Made by a program: the position numbers and the translations under genes. From contig NZ_SMJZ01000038.1 in NCBI RefSeq assembly GCF_004348345.1, positions 1 through 50,441 on the forward strand: a DNA stretch of 50,441 nucleotides, in the 5' to 3' direction. The notes below the pieces were generated by a model. The model ran no database searches. It saw nothing but the letters and a program-made list of their open reading frames with translations, and was not told where the DNA came from. Positions 1-9,508 of this stretch are shown in pieces. The DNA comes from Nonomuraea longispora (GTDB taxonomy: Bacteria > Actinomycetota > Actinomycetes > Streptosporangiales > Streptosporangiaceae). Each line of letters opens with the position of its first letter. Positions within the stretch are counted from its first letter, which is position 1.

Positions 1-2892
1 GAGTTCCTCGACCACCGAGCGCTGCTGGCAGGCCTCGCCGAACCGGCGTGGTACGAAGCCAACATCCCCTTCCTCGACGTGCCCGACCAGCAGATCCAGG
101 ACGTCTACTACTACCGCTGGAGTACCTTCAAGCGGCACATCCGCTACACCGACGCCGCGACCGGCCACATCATCACCGAGTTCCACAACGCCCCCGGATA
201 CGCCGCGCCGCTCGGCGGCATCGTCGCCGCCGCGGGTCACCACGTGTACGAGGGCCGCTGGCTGCGCGACCGCCGCCCCGTCGACGACTACCTCACGTAC
301 TGGCTGCAGGGCCCCGGCGCCGGGCCCAAGCCGAAGGAGGACTTCGTCAACGAGGACACCGACGACTGGGCCCACCAGTACGCGTGGTGGGCGGCCGACG
401 CCGTCTACCAGCGCTACCTCGTCACCGGCGACGCGGCCTTCGTCGAGAACCTGCTGCCCGACCTGGTCCGCCAGTACGACAAGTGGGGCGGCCAGTACGA
501 CGAGCGGCTCGGGCTCTACTGGTCGGTTCCGGTGTGGGACGCGATGGAGTACACCGCCTCCGCCTACGAGACCGACCCCGACGACCCCTACCACGGCGGC
601 GCGGGCTACCGGCCGACGCTCAACGCCTACCAGTACGGCGACGCCAGGGCCATCGCGGCGATCGCCGAGATGCGCGGCGACAGGGCGCTGGCCAGGACGT
701 TCGGGCGGCGGGCCGACGCGCTGCGCGACGCCCTGCACCGCCACCTGTGGGACGGCGAGAGGGGCTTCTTCTACCACAGGGCCCGCGGCGACCTGGACCC
801 GGAGCAGAAGCTCGTCTCCACCAGGGAGCAGATCGGGTTCGTGCCGTGGGCGTTCGGCATGGCCCGGCCCGGCACCGAGCGGGCGTGGGAGCAACTGCTC
901 GACCCGCAGGGGTTCGCCGCGCCGTACGGGCCGGCCACCGCCGAGCGGCGCAGCCCGCTGTTCATGAAGGACGCGCTGAGCGGCTGCTGCCGGTGGAACG
1001 GGCCGAGCTGGCCGTACTCGACCTCGACCACGCTGACCGCGCTGGCCAACCTGCTCAACGAACGCGACCAGGACGTGGTGAGCGCCGCCGACTACTATCG
1101 GCTGCTGCGCGGCTACGCGCTCACCCAGTACAAGGACGGCCGCCCGTACGTCGCCGAGGCTCACCACCCCGACGAGCCGCGCTGGATCTACGACGGCAAG
1201 GGCCACAGCGAGCACTACAACCACTCCACCTTCAACGACCTGGTGATCAGCGGCCTGATCGGGCTGCGTCCCCAGCCCGGTGGCAAGGTCGTGGTCAACC
1301 CGCTGGTCCCCGCCGCGTGGAGCCACTTCGCGCTGGAGAACGTGCCCTACCACGGGCACAACGTGACGGTCCTGTGGGACCGCGACGGCACCAGGTACGG
1401 CCTGGGGAAGGGCCTGCGCCTCTACGTGGACGGCAGGATCGCGGCCGCGCGGCCCGGGCTCGGCGAGCTGGCCGCCCGCGTGCCGGGCCGCGCTCCGGAC
1501 CGCGCCGCGCGCCCGAGCAACGACGCCGCGAACCCGCACGGCACCGGCCACCCCAAGCCGTTCGCCTCGTACACGGGCGGCATCGACAGCGTGTGGGACG
1601 CCGTGGACGGGCAGATCTTCTACGACGACATCCCGCACAGCCGGTGGACGAACTACCGCTCGCCGAACGCCGAGGACCATCTCGGCGTCGACTTCGGCGT
1701 GCCGACCCGGGTGAGCGACGTGCGGTTCCACACCTACGACGACGGCGGCGCGGTGCGGGCGCCGGCGTCGTACCGGCTGGAGTTCCTGGACGGTGAGGTG
1801 TGGCGCGAGGTGCCCGGCCAGACGCGCACGCCGGAGCGGCCCGCCGGCGCGGCGCTGAACCGGGTCACGTTCCCCGAGCTGACGACGACCGCGATCCGGC
1901 TGGTGTTCGTGCCGCGGCCGGGCGCGTACGTCGGCGTCACCGAGCTGCAGGCGTGGTCGCCCGCCGCCGGCGACACCGGCCTCGACGTGTCCGTCACCGA
2001 GCAGGGCGCACCCGCCGCCGTCACCACGACGTTCGCCAACCACGGCCGCAGCCCGGCCACGAGGGTGAAGGTCGAGCTGGCCGTGCCGCCCGGCTGGTCC
2101 GCCGAGCCGCGCGGCAGGACCGGGACGCCCGTGGTGCGGCCGGGCGGCGAGTTCACGGTGCGCTGGCGCGTGTCGCCGCCGGACGGCGACGGGCCGCGCC
2201 CCGACGTGCACCCGGTGCGCGCCTTCGCCGCCTACGACGGGCGGGCGCGGGCGGTGAGCGCGTACGCGCACGTGGAGCGGGAGCTCGACCCGGCCGCGTA
2301 CGCGCGGGTGGAGGTGGAGGACACGTTCGCCACCGACACCTCCGCGGGCTACACCGTGCACCGGCCGGAGGGCGGCGAGGCCGAGCCGGAGATCACGGTC
2401 GGCGGCGGCAGGTTCGCGGGCAGCGGCGCGCGGCCGTTCTTCGGCGTGGTCGCGGGTCCGGCGGGGCCGTCGTCGGCCGACGCGCTCAGCATGGTGACGG
2501 CCGGGAGCTTCGCCGGCACCGGCAGCGCCGAGGACAGCGTGTTCGTCGGCTGGGTCAAGGACCAGGACAACTACGTGACCGCCTGGTACAACCACACCCG
2601 CGAGCGGTCGGGCATCAACGTGCGGGTCGGCGGCCGGTTCCTCGACACGCCGGGTGACGCCGCGCTGACCCTGGAGCCCGGCGACCGGTTCGCGCTGGTG
2701 TTGGCGGGCGACACCATCACCTCCTTCGCCCGGACGGCCGGGACGGGGGGCGGGTGGCGGCGGCTGCGCACGGTCTCGATCGGCGACACGCTGGCCACCG
2801 CGCAGGCCCGCGAGGGCTTCCGCCACGGATTCGGCCTGCGCGGCACGTCCGGCACGATCGCGATCGCGGGCCTGGAGGGCCGCAGCGGCTGA
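1..2892 (+). CDS. Multidomain glycoside hydrolase (MGH1/trehalase-like catalytic domain), 5' partial
   Basis: The frame is open from base 1, so the gene starts upstream; 963 residues are visible. Roughly residues 1-470 form an (alpha/alpha)6-barrel hydrolase like the MGH1/GH63 group: the NEDTDDWAHQYAWWAAD segment, the YWSVPVWDAMEY segment and the CCRWNGPSWPY segment are typical. Residues about 510-650 look like an F5/8 type C (discoidin-like) carbohydrate-binding module ending in GVTELQAW. About 660-770 resembles a NEW3-type beta-sandwich found in alpha-galactosidases. The last about 190 residues look like a LamG-like sandwich. This modular build points to an extracellular polysaccharide or glycoside hydrolase. 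The signal peptide would lie outside the window and the substrate cannot be read. It converges on the histidine kinase relic and is not part of the minus-strand transporter operon, although a shared glycan is plausible. No terminator is obvious. Confidence 0.82.
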   Translation, partial: EFLDHRALLAGLAEPAWYEANIPFLDVPDQQIQDVYYYRWSTFKRHIRYTDAATGHIITEFHNAPGYAAPLGGIVAAAGHHVYEGRWLRDRRPVDDYLTYWLQGPGAGPKPKEDFVNEDTDDWAHQYAWWAADAVYQRYLVTGDAAFVENLLPDLVRQYDKWGGQYDERLGLYWSVPVWDAMEYTASAYETDPDDPYHGGAGYRPTLNAYQYGDARAIAAIAEMRGDRALARTFGRRADALRDALHRHLWDGERGFFYHRARGDLDPEQKLVSTREQIGFVPWAFGMARPGTERAWEQLLDPQGFAAPYGPATAERRSPLFMKDALSGCCRWNGPSWPYSTSTTLTALANLLNERDQDVVSAADYYRLLRGYALTQYKDGRPYVAEAHHPDEPRWIYDGKGHSEHYNHSTFNDLVISGLIGLRPQPGGKVVVNPLVPAAWSHFALENVPYHGHNVTVLWDRDGTRYGLGKGLRLYVDGRIAAARPGLGELAARVPGRAPDRAARPSNDAANPHGTGHPKPFASYTGGIDSVWDAVDGQIFYDDIPHSRWTNYRSPNAEDHLGVDFGVPTRVSDVRFHTYDDGGAVRAPASYRLEFLDGEVWREVPGQTRTPERPAGAALNRVTFPELTTTAIRLVFVPRPGAYVGVTELQAWSPAAGDTGLDVSVTEQGAPAAVTTTFANHGRSPATRVKVELAVPPGWSAEPRGRTGTPVVRPGGEFTVRWRVSPPDGDGPRPDVHPVRAFAAYDGRARAVSAYAHVERELDPAAYARVEVEDTFATDTSAGYTVHRPEGGEAEPEITVGGGRFAGSGARPFFGVVAGPAGPSSADALSMVTAGSFAGTGSAEDSVFVGWVKDQDNYVTAWYNHTRERSGINVRVGGRFLDTPGDAALTLEPGDRFALVLAGDTITSFARTAGTGGGWRRLRTVSIGDTLATAQAREGFRHGFGLRGTSGTIAIAGLEGRSG

Positions 2893-3371
2893 GAGCCGTC
2901 TCTTGGGGAGGCGCCTGCCTGATCCCTCGTCCATGGTCGCCCGGGAAGCCGGCCCGCACCTCGAGACCGCCGCCGGGAAGCGCGCGGGCGGTGAGCTCGG
3001 CGTGGTGGGCGGCGGCGTCGGCGGCCACGATGGACAGCCAGAGTCCCAGGCCGTGCCCGTCCCCGGTCCGGTCGCCCGCGAGCCTCCTGAAGGGCTGGAA
3101 CAGGGCGTCGACCTGGTCGGCGGGGGATGACCGGCCCGCTGTTGCGCACGCGCAGCGTCGGCCGTCCCGCCTCGATCCCGGTCCGGACGTGTGCCCGGCC
3201 GCCGGCGACGTTGCGGCGCACGGCGTTGTGCGCCAGGTTGGCCGCCAGCCGTTCGACCAGCCGCGGATCGCCCGCTGTGCGGGCGACTGCCGAAGCCGCC
3301 TCGACCCGTACCCCGCGCGCGGCGGCTTCGGCGCGGGCGGAGCCGAGCGTGCGGCACCGCCCGGCCATAGC
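2893..3371 (-). pseudogene. Relic of a sensor histidine kinase, C-terminal ATPase domain only, frameshifted
   Basis: Read on the minus strand, the segment carries the end of a HATPase_c domain. From about 3360 down to 3125 one frame shows the N box (RLAANLAHNAVRRN) and then VRNSGPVIP. At about 3123-3128 the frame breaks in a run of C. The next frame continues ADQVDALFQPFRRL and the G box DGHGLGLWLSIVAADAAAHH, ending GGGLEVRAGFPG. One missing base restores a continuous domain. HAMP, HisKA and the phosphoacceptor His are absent and no partner response regulator is next to it, so this is a decayed 3' fragment. It lies just downstream of the PLD-like gene in the same orientation. A sequencing error could explain the frameshift but not the missing N-terminal half. 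Confidence 0.75.
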
Positions 3372-3414
3372 GGGGCCGCCTGGGCGTCGTCCTACGCCGG
3401 CAGCGCCATGAACG

Positions 3415-4599
3415 CTACGGCTGCGTCGCGGGCGATGCCACCTCGCGCATGCGCTCGAAGTTGGCCGCGTACTGCTCGTAGACGGCCCGGTTGTTCAGCC
3501 GCAGCAGCACCTCGTCGTTGCGGCGCAGCGACGTCTCGTTGTAGTTGTGGCTGCCCGTGAACACCCGGCGGGCGTGGCGGTCCCCGTCGTAGGAGCCCTC
3601 GATGAGCAGGTATTTCGAGTGAACGCGGCCGGGCAGCGCGTCCCCGTCGCCGAGGGCTCGCAGCTCGACCCGCGGCTCGGCCAGCAGCAGCTCCTTGACC
3701 TCGTCGTCCATGATCCCGTAGACGATCCGTACGGTGCAGCCCCGCGCCGCCAGGTCACGCAGCCGCTGCGGGACGGCGACACGGTAGGCGTCCCACTCCG
3801 ACATGCCGACCCTGATCGTCGTCCCGCCCCGGCATGACACCTTGCCGAGGTGGTCGACGATGGGATCGCCGTCCGCCTTGGGGAAGAAGTGGGCCCGCAC
3901 CGAGCCGCCGGGCCCGCCCGTCTGGACGACGCGGTAGTAGTCGAGGTTCTTGCGCTCGGCGGCCAGGTCGGCGAAGTAGCCGGCGTAGGCGGCGTACAGG
4001 CGCCGGTTGCCGGGCAGGACGACCACGTTGTTCCAGTACGTCGTGGAGTTGAGGTCGGTCAGGTTGGCCGACGACTGCGCCACCACGTCGGAGGCGCGGC
4101 CGGTGCGCGAGAACAGGTAGAACTTGTTGTGCTGGCCTTTGTCGCCGATGCACGCGGCGGTGCCGCCGGAAGGCGGCCCGGTGCACACGTGCAGCCAGGA
4201 GCGCGCCGAGGTGTCCGTGCCGAGGGCCGCCGCCAGTTCGCCCGCGATGGCCGCGCCGCGCTTGTCGCCGTCGAGGACGACCTGCACGTCCACGTCGCGC
4301 TGGTGCGCCTTGATGAGCTCGCCGGCGAACTCCGTGCCCGTGGCGCCCGACATGACGAAGTGGGCGACCTGGATGCGGGCGCCCGGGGGCGTCTGCCGGA
4401 CGAGGCCGCAGAGCCTGCGTACGAGCGCCGCCCCGTCGCCGCCCACCGGGTCGTTGAAGACGGCCTCCGTCCTCACCGGCGCGGTGGGCGCGTCCGCGCA
4501 GGTGCCCGCGGAGGAGGCGGCGGCGGGGCCCGCGCCCGCGAGCACGGCGGTGGCCAGCAGGGCGCCGGTGGCGAGCGCGGGCAGGAACGTGCCTGGCAT
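3415..4599 (-). CDS. Exported phospholipase D-like protein
   Basis: A 394-residue protein. Residues 1-28 are a signal peptide ending in an Ala-rich stretch, so the protein is probably secreted. Two PLD-type HxK motifs are visible: H157-N-K159 (GQHNKFYLF) followed by QSSANL, and H327-S-K329 (VHSKYLLIEG) followed by GSHNYNETSLRRNDE. This two-lobed arrangement is that of PLD-superfamily phosphodiesterases, so a phospholipase, nuclease or other phosphodiesterase is possible; the sequence does not decide. An AAGGAG ribosome site lies 7 nt before the ATG and the stop of the upstream ABC ATPase gene falls inside the spacer, so translation is coupled to the transporter operon. An exported phosphodiesterase at the end of an oligosaccharide or peptide importer operon is unusual. 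It might release a phosphorylated or phosphodiester-linked nutrient, which is inference. Confidence 0.85.
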   Translation of the reverse strand: MPGTFLPALATGALLATAVLAGAGPAAASSAGTCADAPTAPVRTEAVFNDPVGGDGAALVRRLCGLVRQTPPGARIQVAHFVMSGATGTEFAGELIKAHQRDVDVQVVLDGDKRGAAIAGELAAALGTDTSARSWLHVCTGPPSGGTAACIGDKGQHNKFYLFSRTGRASDVVAQSSANLTDLNSTTYWNNVVVLPGNRRLYAAYAGYFADLAAERKNLDYYRVVQTGGPGGSVRAHFFPKADGDPIVDHLGKVSCRGGTTIRVGMSEWDAYRVAVPQRLRDLAARGCTVRIVYGIMDDEVKELLLAEPRVELRALGDGDALPGRVHSKYLLIEGSYDGDRHARRVFTGSHNYNETSLRRNDEVLLRLNNRAVYEQYAANFERMREVASPATQP

Positions 4600-4602
4600 G
4601 GA

Positions 4603-5637
4603 TCACTCCTTCGTGAGGCGGCCGCTGTCGGGCGCCGTCGTGGTGGGGGGCGGAAGCGCTCCGGGGAAGTGGCAGGCGACCGGGTGACCCGTGTCCCGTT
4701 CGGCCGGCGCCGGTTCCTCGTCGCGGCACCGATCCTGGGCCCGCCAGCAGCGCGTACGGAAACGGCAGCCTGTCGGCGGGCTCAACGGCGAGGGAACATC
4801 TCCGGTCAGGACGATCTCGTCGCTCTCGTCGGTCCGCCAGTCGTCCAGGCTGGGCGCCGCCGACAGCAGCGCCTGCGTGTACGGGTGGGCGGGGCTGCGG
4901 TAGATCTCCTCCTTGGAACCGGTCTCGACGATCTTGCCGAGGTACATCACCGCCACCCGGTCGCACAGGTGCCGGACGACGCCCAGGTCGTGCGAGATGA
5001 ACAGGTACGACACGCCCAAATCGCGCTGCAACTCCTGCAGCAGGTTGAGGATCTGCGCCCGCACCGAGACGTCGAGCGCGGACACGGCCTCGTCGCAGAC
5101 GATCAGCCGGGGCCGCACGGCCAGCGCCCTGGCGATGCTGATGCGCTGGCGCTGCCCGCCCGAGAACTGGTGGGGATAGCGGCCGGCGTGCTCGGAGCGC
5201 AGGCCGACCCGCTCCAGCAGCGCGTCCACCTCGTCGTCCCACCGCTCGCGCGGCACCAGCCCCGGGTGGATGCGCCACGCCTCCTTGATGAGGTTGGCGA
5301 CGGTCATGCGGGGGTTCAGCGAGGCGTACGGGTCCTGGAAGACGATCTGGATGTCCCGGCGCAGCCTGCGCAGCTCCTTGGCGGGCAGAGCGCCGAGGTC
5401 GCGGCCGTCGAACAGGACCTTGCCGCCGGACGGGCGCACCAGGCCGACGATGGTCCGCGCGATCGTGGACTTGCCGCACCCGGACTCGCCGACCAGGCCG
5501 ACGGTCTCGCCCGCGTGGACGGTCAGGCTCACGCCGGCCACGGCCCGCACCTCGCCTCCCGGCCGGCCGATCCCCGGCCGCAGGCGGTAGCTCGTCACCA
5601 GGTCGGACAGCTCCAGCAGGGGCTCAGTTCCCGCCAT
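4603..5637 (-). CDS. ABC importer ATP-binding protein, OppF/DppF type
   Basis: A 344-residue ATPase of the oligopeptide/nickel/oligosaccharide importer class. Walker A is GESGCGKST at about 50-58, the Q-loop is VFQDP near 99-103, the signature is FSGGQRQR at about 158, and Walker B is [12 protein letters not shown] at about 178. The usual Pro after DE is Ala here (DEAVS). The C-terminus carries the Cys-containing oligo_HPY extension (GCRFRTRCW...RC...PVACHF). The ATG lies inside the last codons of the preceding ATPase gene (14-nt overlap), so the two are translated together and should form the heterodimeric motor for the two permeases upstream. The substrate would be set by the family-5 binding protein. 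Confidence 0.92.
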   Translation of the reverse strand: MAGTEPLLELSDLVTSYRLRPGIGRPGGEVRAVAGVSLTVHAGETVGLVGESGCGKSTIARTIVGLVRPSGGKVLFDGRDLGALPAKELRRLRRDIQIVFQDPYASLNPRMTVANLIKEAWRIHPGLVPRERWDDEVDALLERVGLRSEHAGRYPHQFSGGQRQRISIARALAVRPRLIVCDEAVSALDVSVRAQILNLLQELQRDLGVSYLFISHDLGVVRHLCDRVAVMYLGKIVETGSKEEIYRSPAHPYTQALLSAAPSLDDWRTDESDEIVLTGDVPSPLSPPTGCRFRTRCWRAQDRCRDEEPAPAERDTGHPVACHFPGALPPPTTTAPDSGRLTKE

Positions 5638-6625
5638 GCGCGATCACCTCCTCGGCGAAGTGGCAGGCGCTGGCCCGCGCGGCGTGGAACTCGTGCGGGG
5701 CGGGGTCGTCGGTGAGACAGACGTCCCTGGCGAACGGGCAGCGCGGGTGGAAGGCGCAGCCGGCGGGCCGCGCGGCCAGGTCGGGCGGCCGGCCCTCGAT
5801 CGCCTCCAGCGGGGCGCCGATGTCGCGCGGGTCGGGCACCGCCCGCATCAGGCCCAGCGTGTACGGGTGGGCGGGCCGCTCGTACACCTCGGCCACGGTG
5901 CCGGTCTCGACGATGCGGCCCGCGTACATGACGGCCACCCGGTCGGCCGCCCGCGCGACCACGCCGAGGTCGTGGCTGATGAGGATCATGCCGAGCCGCT
6001 CGGCCCGCTGCCGCTGCCGCAGCAGCCGCAGGATCTGGGCCTGCACGGTCACGTCCAGCGCGGTGGTGGGTTCGTCGGCGATGAGCAGCCGCGGGTCGAG
6101 CGCCAGCGCCATCGCGATCATCACCCGCTGCCGCATGCCGCCGGAGAAGCGGTGCGGATGGTCGTCCAGCCGCCGTTCGGCGTCGGGGATGCCCACCAGC
6201 GCCATCAGCTCCGCCGCCCGGCGGCGGGCCTCGGCCCGGCCGGCGCCGCGGTGCCTGCGGAACATCTCCCCGATCTGGTAGCCCACCGTGAGCGACGGGT
6301 TCAGCGCGCTCAGCGGATCCTGGAAGATCATGGAGATGCGTTCGCCCCGCAGCGCCTGCCACTCGCGGTCGGACAGCCCGGCGACGTCGCGGCCCTCGAT
6401 CGAGACGCGCCCTCCCGCGATGCGCGCCGCCTGCGGCACCAGCCCCATCAGCGCCTGCGCGGTCACGCTCTTGCCGCTGCCGGACTCGCCGACGATCGCG
6501 AGCGTCTCGCACTCGCCGACCTCGAAGGACACCCCGCGCACGGCCCGCAGCGGCCCGGCAGGCGTGTCGAACTCCACGGCCAGGTTCTCGACCTCCAGCA
6601 GCGGGGTCGCGGATTCGTTGGCCAT
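5624..6625 (-). CDS. ABC importer ATP-binding protein, OppD/DppD type
   Basis: A 333-residue ATPase starting [19 protein letters not shown]. The upstream extension of the open frame is the shadow of the permease gene. The chosen ATG is 2 nt after the permease stop. It shows Walker [10 protein letters not shown], signature [12 protein letters not shown], Walker [14 protein letters not shown], the H-loop ISHDLGVV, and a C-terminal oligo_HPY segment with paired Cys ([15 protein letters not shown]). It is the partner of the following DppF-like ATPase, which overlaps its end. All motifs expected for an active nucleotide-binding subunit are present. Confidence 0.92.
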   Translation of the reverse strand: MANESATPLLEVENLAVEFDTPAGPLRAVRGVSFEVGECETLAIVGESGSGKSVTAQALMGLVPQAARIAGGRVSIEGRDVAGLSDREWQALRGERISMIFQDPLSALNPSLTVGYQIGEMFRRHRGAGRAEARRRAAELMALVGIPDAERRLDDHPHRFSGGMRQRVMIAMALALDPRLLIADEPTTALDVTVQAQILRLLRQRQRAERLGMILISHDLGVVARAADRVAVMYAGRIVETGTVAEVYERPAHPYTLGLMRAVPDPRDIGAPLEAIEGRPPDLAARPAGCAFHPRCPFARDVCLTDDPAPHEFHAARASACHFAEEVIAHGGN

Positions 6626-6627
6626 CG

Positions 6628-7497
6628 TCACAGCTCCGTCATCGGGTCGGAGACGTCGCGCAGCAGGTCGCCGAGCACGCCGATGCTGACCACGACGAGG
6701 GCCAGGGCGGCGCCGGGCACGGCGGCGATCCACCAGGCCGAGGCGAGGTAGTCGCGGCCCTCGGCGATCGTCGAGCCCCACGACGCCTGGGAGGCCGGCA
6801 CGCCGAGGCCGAGGAAGCTCAGCGACGCCTCGGCGACCATGGTCAGGCCGACCTGCACGGTGGCGGCGACCATCAGCGGTGGCAGGCACGACGGCAGGAT
6901 GTAGCCGGCGAGGATGCGCGCGTGGGAGGCGCCCATCACCCGCGCCGAGTCCACGAACTCCCGGTCGCGCACGGCCAGCGCCGAGCCGCGCACCACTCTG
7001 GCGAAGATCACCCATCGGGTGACCGCCAGCGCGATGATCACGTTCACCATGCTCGGGCCCAGGACACCGGCCAGCAGGATGGCCAGCAGCAGGCTGGGGA
7101 AGGCGAGCTGGATGTCGCCGACCCTGGAGATGATGCCGTCGGCCCAGCCGCCGAAATAGCCCGCGAGCAGGCCCAGCAGCAGCCCGGCCGACCCGCCGAC
7201 GACCACGGTCACCAGCGCCACCGTCAGCGAGGTGCGCATCCCGGCCAGCACCTCGGCCAGGATGTCCTGCCCCACCTGGTCGGTGCCGAGCCAGGCCATC
7301 GCGCCGTCGGACAACCGGGTCCCCGGAGGCAGCAGCCGGTCGACCGGGCTGGTGCGCGCGGCGTCGTACGGCGCCAGCAGCGGCCCGAGCAGGCCGGCCA
7401 GCACGAACAGCAGCACGGTCCCGAGCGCCAGGTGCGCGCGCAGGGGCAGCCCGGCCAGCCGGCCGGCGAGCGTCGCGCCTCGCACGTTCACTGTCAT
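6628..7497 (-). CDS. ABC importer permease, DppC/OppC type
   Basis: A 289-residue inner-membrane permease beginning MTVNVRGATLAGRL. The first membrane segment is at about 25-50, followed by the periplasmic loop with WLGTDQVGQDILAEVLAG, the conserved DppC segment, and then about five further hydrophobic spans. The EAA-like coupling loop (ARVMGASHARILAGYILPSCLPP) would contact the ATPases. The ATG shares one base with the stop of the DppB-like gene (TGATG), so the two are coupled. It pairs with that gene to form the translocation channel. Confidence 0.92.
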   Translation of the reverse strand: MTVNVRGATLAGRLAGLPLRAHLALGTVLLFVLAGLLGPLLAPYDAARTSPVDRLLPPGTRLSDGAMAWLGTDQVGQDILAEVLAGMRTSLTVALVTVVVGGSAGLLLGLLAGYFGGWADGIISRVGDIQLAFPSLLLAILLAGVLGPSMVNVIIALAVTRWVIFARVVRGSALAVRDREFVDSARVMGASHARILAGYILPSCLPPLMVAATVQVGLTMVAEASLSFLGLGVPASQASWGSTIAEGRDYLASAWWIAAVPGAALALVVVSIGVLGDLLRDVSDPMTEL

Positions 7498-8423
7498 CAG
7501 GCGTTCTCCAACTGGATCCTGGGGTCGAGGTGCACGTAGAGCACGTCGACCAGCAGGTTGAGCAGGATGTAGCAGACCGTGATCACGGTCAGCACGGCCT
7601 CGACCACGGCGTAGTCGCGGAACGTGATCGAGTCGATGAGCAGCGACCCGATCCCCGGCCAGGCGAAGATCACCTCGACGATGACGCCGTTCGCGATGAA
7701 GTACCCCATGAGCAGGCCCAGCATGGTCACCACCGGGACGAGGGTGTTGCGCAGCACGTGGATGTAGAACACCACCCGGTGGCTCATGCCCTTGGCGTGG
7801 GCCGTGCGGACGTAGTCCTGGTTCATCTCCTCGAGGATCCCGGTGCGTACGAGCCGGCCCAGCCACCCCACGAACGGCAGCGCCAGCGTGAACGCGGGCA
7901 GCAGCAGGCTGCCCAGGGTGCCGTCGGCCGTGCTGGGCAGGATCTGCAGCCAGCGCGCGAAGATGAGCGAGAGCATGATGCCGATCCAGAACGGCGGGAG
8001 CGCCTGGCCGACCAGCGAGGACACCGAGACCAGGTGGTCGGCCCAGGTGTTCGCGCGGCGGGCGGCGAACGAACCGGCCACGAAGCCCAGCACGATGGTG
8101 ATCACCATCGCCCACGCCGACAGGGAGAGGGTCGGGCCGAGACGTTCCAGGCAGGCGTCGAGGGCGCTGACGTTCTGCCGCCAGGAGTGGCCGAAGTCGA
8201 GGGCGACGACGTCCCGCATGTGGGTGGCGTACTGCACGAGCAGGGGCTCGTCGAGCCCGAGGGTGCCGCGCAGCTCGTCCAGCGCCTCCGGGGTGGCCTG
8301 GCTGCCGAGGATCAGCTCGGCCGGATCGCCGGGCAGCACGCGCAGGGCGACGAAGACGATCGTGATGGCGCCCCAGATCTGCAGCAGCGCCTGGGCGAGC
8401 CGTCGCCCGAGGTAGGCGGTCAT
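7497..8423 (-). CDS. ABC importer permease, DppB/OppB type
   Basis: A 308-residue permease starting MTAYLGRRLAQALLQIWGAITIVFVALRVLPGDPAELI, the standard DppB N-terminus with one membrane span and the PGDPA motif. Five more spans follow, and the EAA coupling loop reads VRTAHAKGMSHRVVFYIHVLRNT. The start was placed at the ATG that overlaps the LacI stop as ATGA; the longer open frame upstream is a LacI shadow. The C-terminus DVLYVHLDPRIQL is also typical. It forms the membrane channel with the next permease. Confidence 0.92.
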   Translation of the reverse strand: MTAYLGRRLAQALLQIWGAITIVFVALRVLPGDPAELILGSQATPEALDELRGTLGLDEPLLVQYATHMRDVVALDFGHSWRQNVSALDACLERLGPTLSLSAWAMVITIVLGFVAGSFAARRANTWADHLVSVSSLVGQALPPFWIGIMLSLIFARWLQILPSTADGTLGSLLLPAFTLALPFVGWLGRLVRTGILEEMNQDYVRTAHAKGMSHRVVFYIHVLRNTLVPVVTMLGLLMGYFIANGVIVEVIFAWPGIGSLLIDSITFRDYAVVEAVLTVITVCYILLNLLVDVLYVHLDPRIQLENA

Positions 8424-9505
8424 GTGCCGCCCCCGCCGCTCGACGCCCGGACGACCAGCCGGGGCGGGAACAGGACCTGTTCCGGAGCGCCCGCGGCGTC
8501 CTGCCTGCCGAGCCGGCGCAGCATGCGGTCCACGGCCGACACGGCGATGTCCGCGGCGGGCAGTTCCACGGTGGTGAGCGAGGGGATCACGTAGGGGGCG
8601 AACGGGTGCCCGCCGTAGCCGACGACCAGGACGTCGTCGGGGATCCGCAGCCCCGCCTCGTCGGCGACCCGGTAGACGCCGAGCGCGAAATAGTCGTTGC
8701 CCGCCACGAACGCCATCGGCCGCTGCGCGGTCCGTACGACCTCCCGGGCCAGCCGGTACGCCTCGCTCGGGTCCCACGGCATCGCGCTCTGCTCCAGCCG
8801 CCGGGTCGGCACCTTGATCATGGTGTCGGGCTCGACGGGCAGGCCGCTGTCGGCCATGGCCCGCCGGTACCCCTCGACGCGGTCGGCGATCGCCGACACG
8901 CCGAGGTCCTCCTCCAGGAAGTAGATCTTCCTGGCGCCCTGGGTGACGGCGTGCCTGGCCGCCTCGTAGCCGCCCTTGACGTGGTCGACGCCCACCAGGT
9001 CGGCGTTCAGCTCGGGCACGTCACGGTTGATGAGGATCAGCGGCACCCCTGCGGCCCGGAAGCGCCGCCAGTGCTCGGCGCCTTCCTGCACCGCCACCAC
9101 GAGCACCCCGTCCACGCCGCGGCGCAGCAGCTCCTCGGCCGCGCGCCGCTCGTTGGCCAGGCTCTCCTCCGTCGCCATCAGCAGTAAGGAGTAGCCGTGC
9201 CGCCGGCAATGCTGCTCCATCCCGCTGATGAGCTGGGCGTAGAACGGGTTGGACGGGTTGGTGATCACCATGCCGAGGGTGCTCGCGGAGCCGAGCACCA
9301 GCGACCTGGCCGTGGAGTTGGGCACGTAGCCCAGCCGCTCGGCCTCGGCCTTCACCCGCTTGCGCGTCTCGAGGCCGACGCTGTCCTTGTCCGCGAGCGC
9401 CCTGGAGACGGTGTTCACGGAGACGCCGAGGCTCTCGGCGATGTCCTTCAGTGTCGTACGGCGTGTCTCACGCAATGGTGCTCCCGGGCTGATCTGGTCT
9501 CGCAC
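8420..9505 (-). CDS. LacI-family transcriptional regulator
   Basis: A 361-residue repressor-type protein. The helix-turn-helix (TLKDIAESLGVSVNTVSRALADKD) is at about residues 18-41, followed by the hinge helix region (RLGYVPNSTARSL) and a two-lobed periplasmic-binding-like effector domain with SNPFYAQLISGME and the closing TTVELPAADIAVSAVDRMLRRL. GTG at 9505 is 3 nt after the binding-protein stop; a TTG further in (near 9475) would also give a complete HTH. The gene sits inside the operon between the binding protein and the permeases, overlapping the latter by ATGA, so it is probably autoregulated. The tandem GAACGTT palindromes at the operon start match LacI-type operators and are the likely target. 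The effector is probably the imported saccharide. Confidence 0.92.
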   Translation of the reverse strand: MRDQISPGAPLRETRRTTLKDIAESLGVSVNTVSRALADKDSVGLETRKRVKAEAERLGYVPNSTARSLVLGSASTLGMVITNPSNPFYAQLISGMEQHCRRHGYSLLLMATEESLANERRAAEELLRRGVDGVLVVAVQEGAEHWRRFRAAGVPLILINRDVPELNADLVGVDHVKGGYEAARHAVTQGARKIYFLEEDLGVSAIADRVEGYRRAMADSGLPVEPDTMIKVPTRRLEQSAMPWDPSEAYRLAREVVRTAQRPMAFVAGNDYFALGVYRVADEAGLRIPDDVLVVGYGGHPFAPYVIPSLTTVELPAADIAVSAVDRMLRRLGRQDAAGAPEQVLFPPRLVVRASSGGGGT

Positions 9506-9508
9506 GGA

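Noticed and set aside
48..1796. A 582-residue plus-strand open frame over the glycoside hydrolase
   Set aside because: Its translation is Arg/Pro/Ala-rich with no domain pattern; the overlapping frame 1 encodes a recognisable hydrolase. It is a high-GC shadow.
3850..5715. A 621-residue plus-strand open frame opposite the PLD-like and ABC genes
   Set aside because: It is antisense to well-supported genes, with low-complexity Gly/Arg/Val-rich sequence and no motifs.
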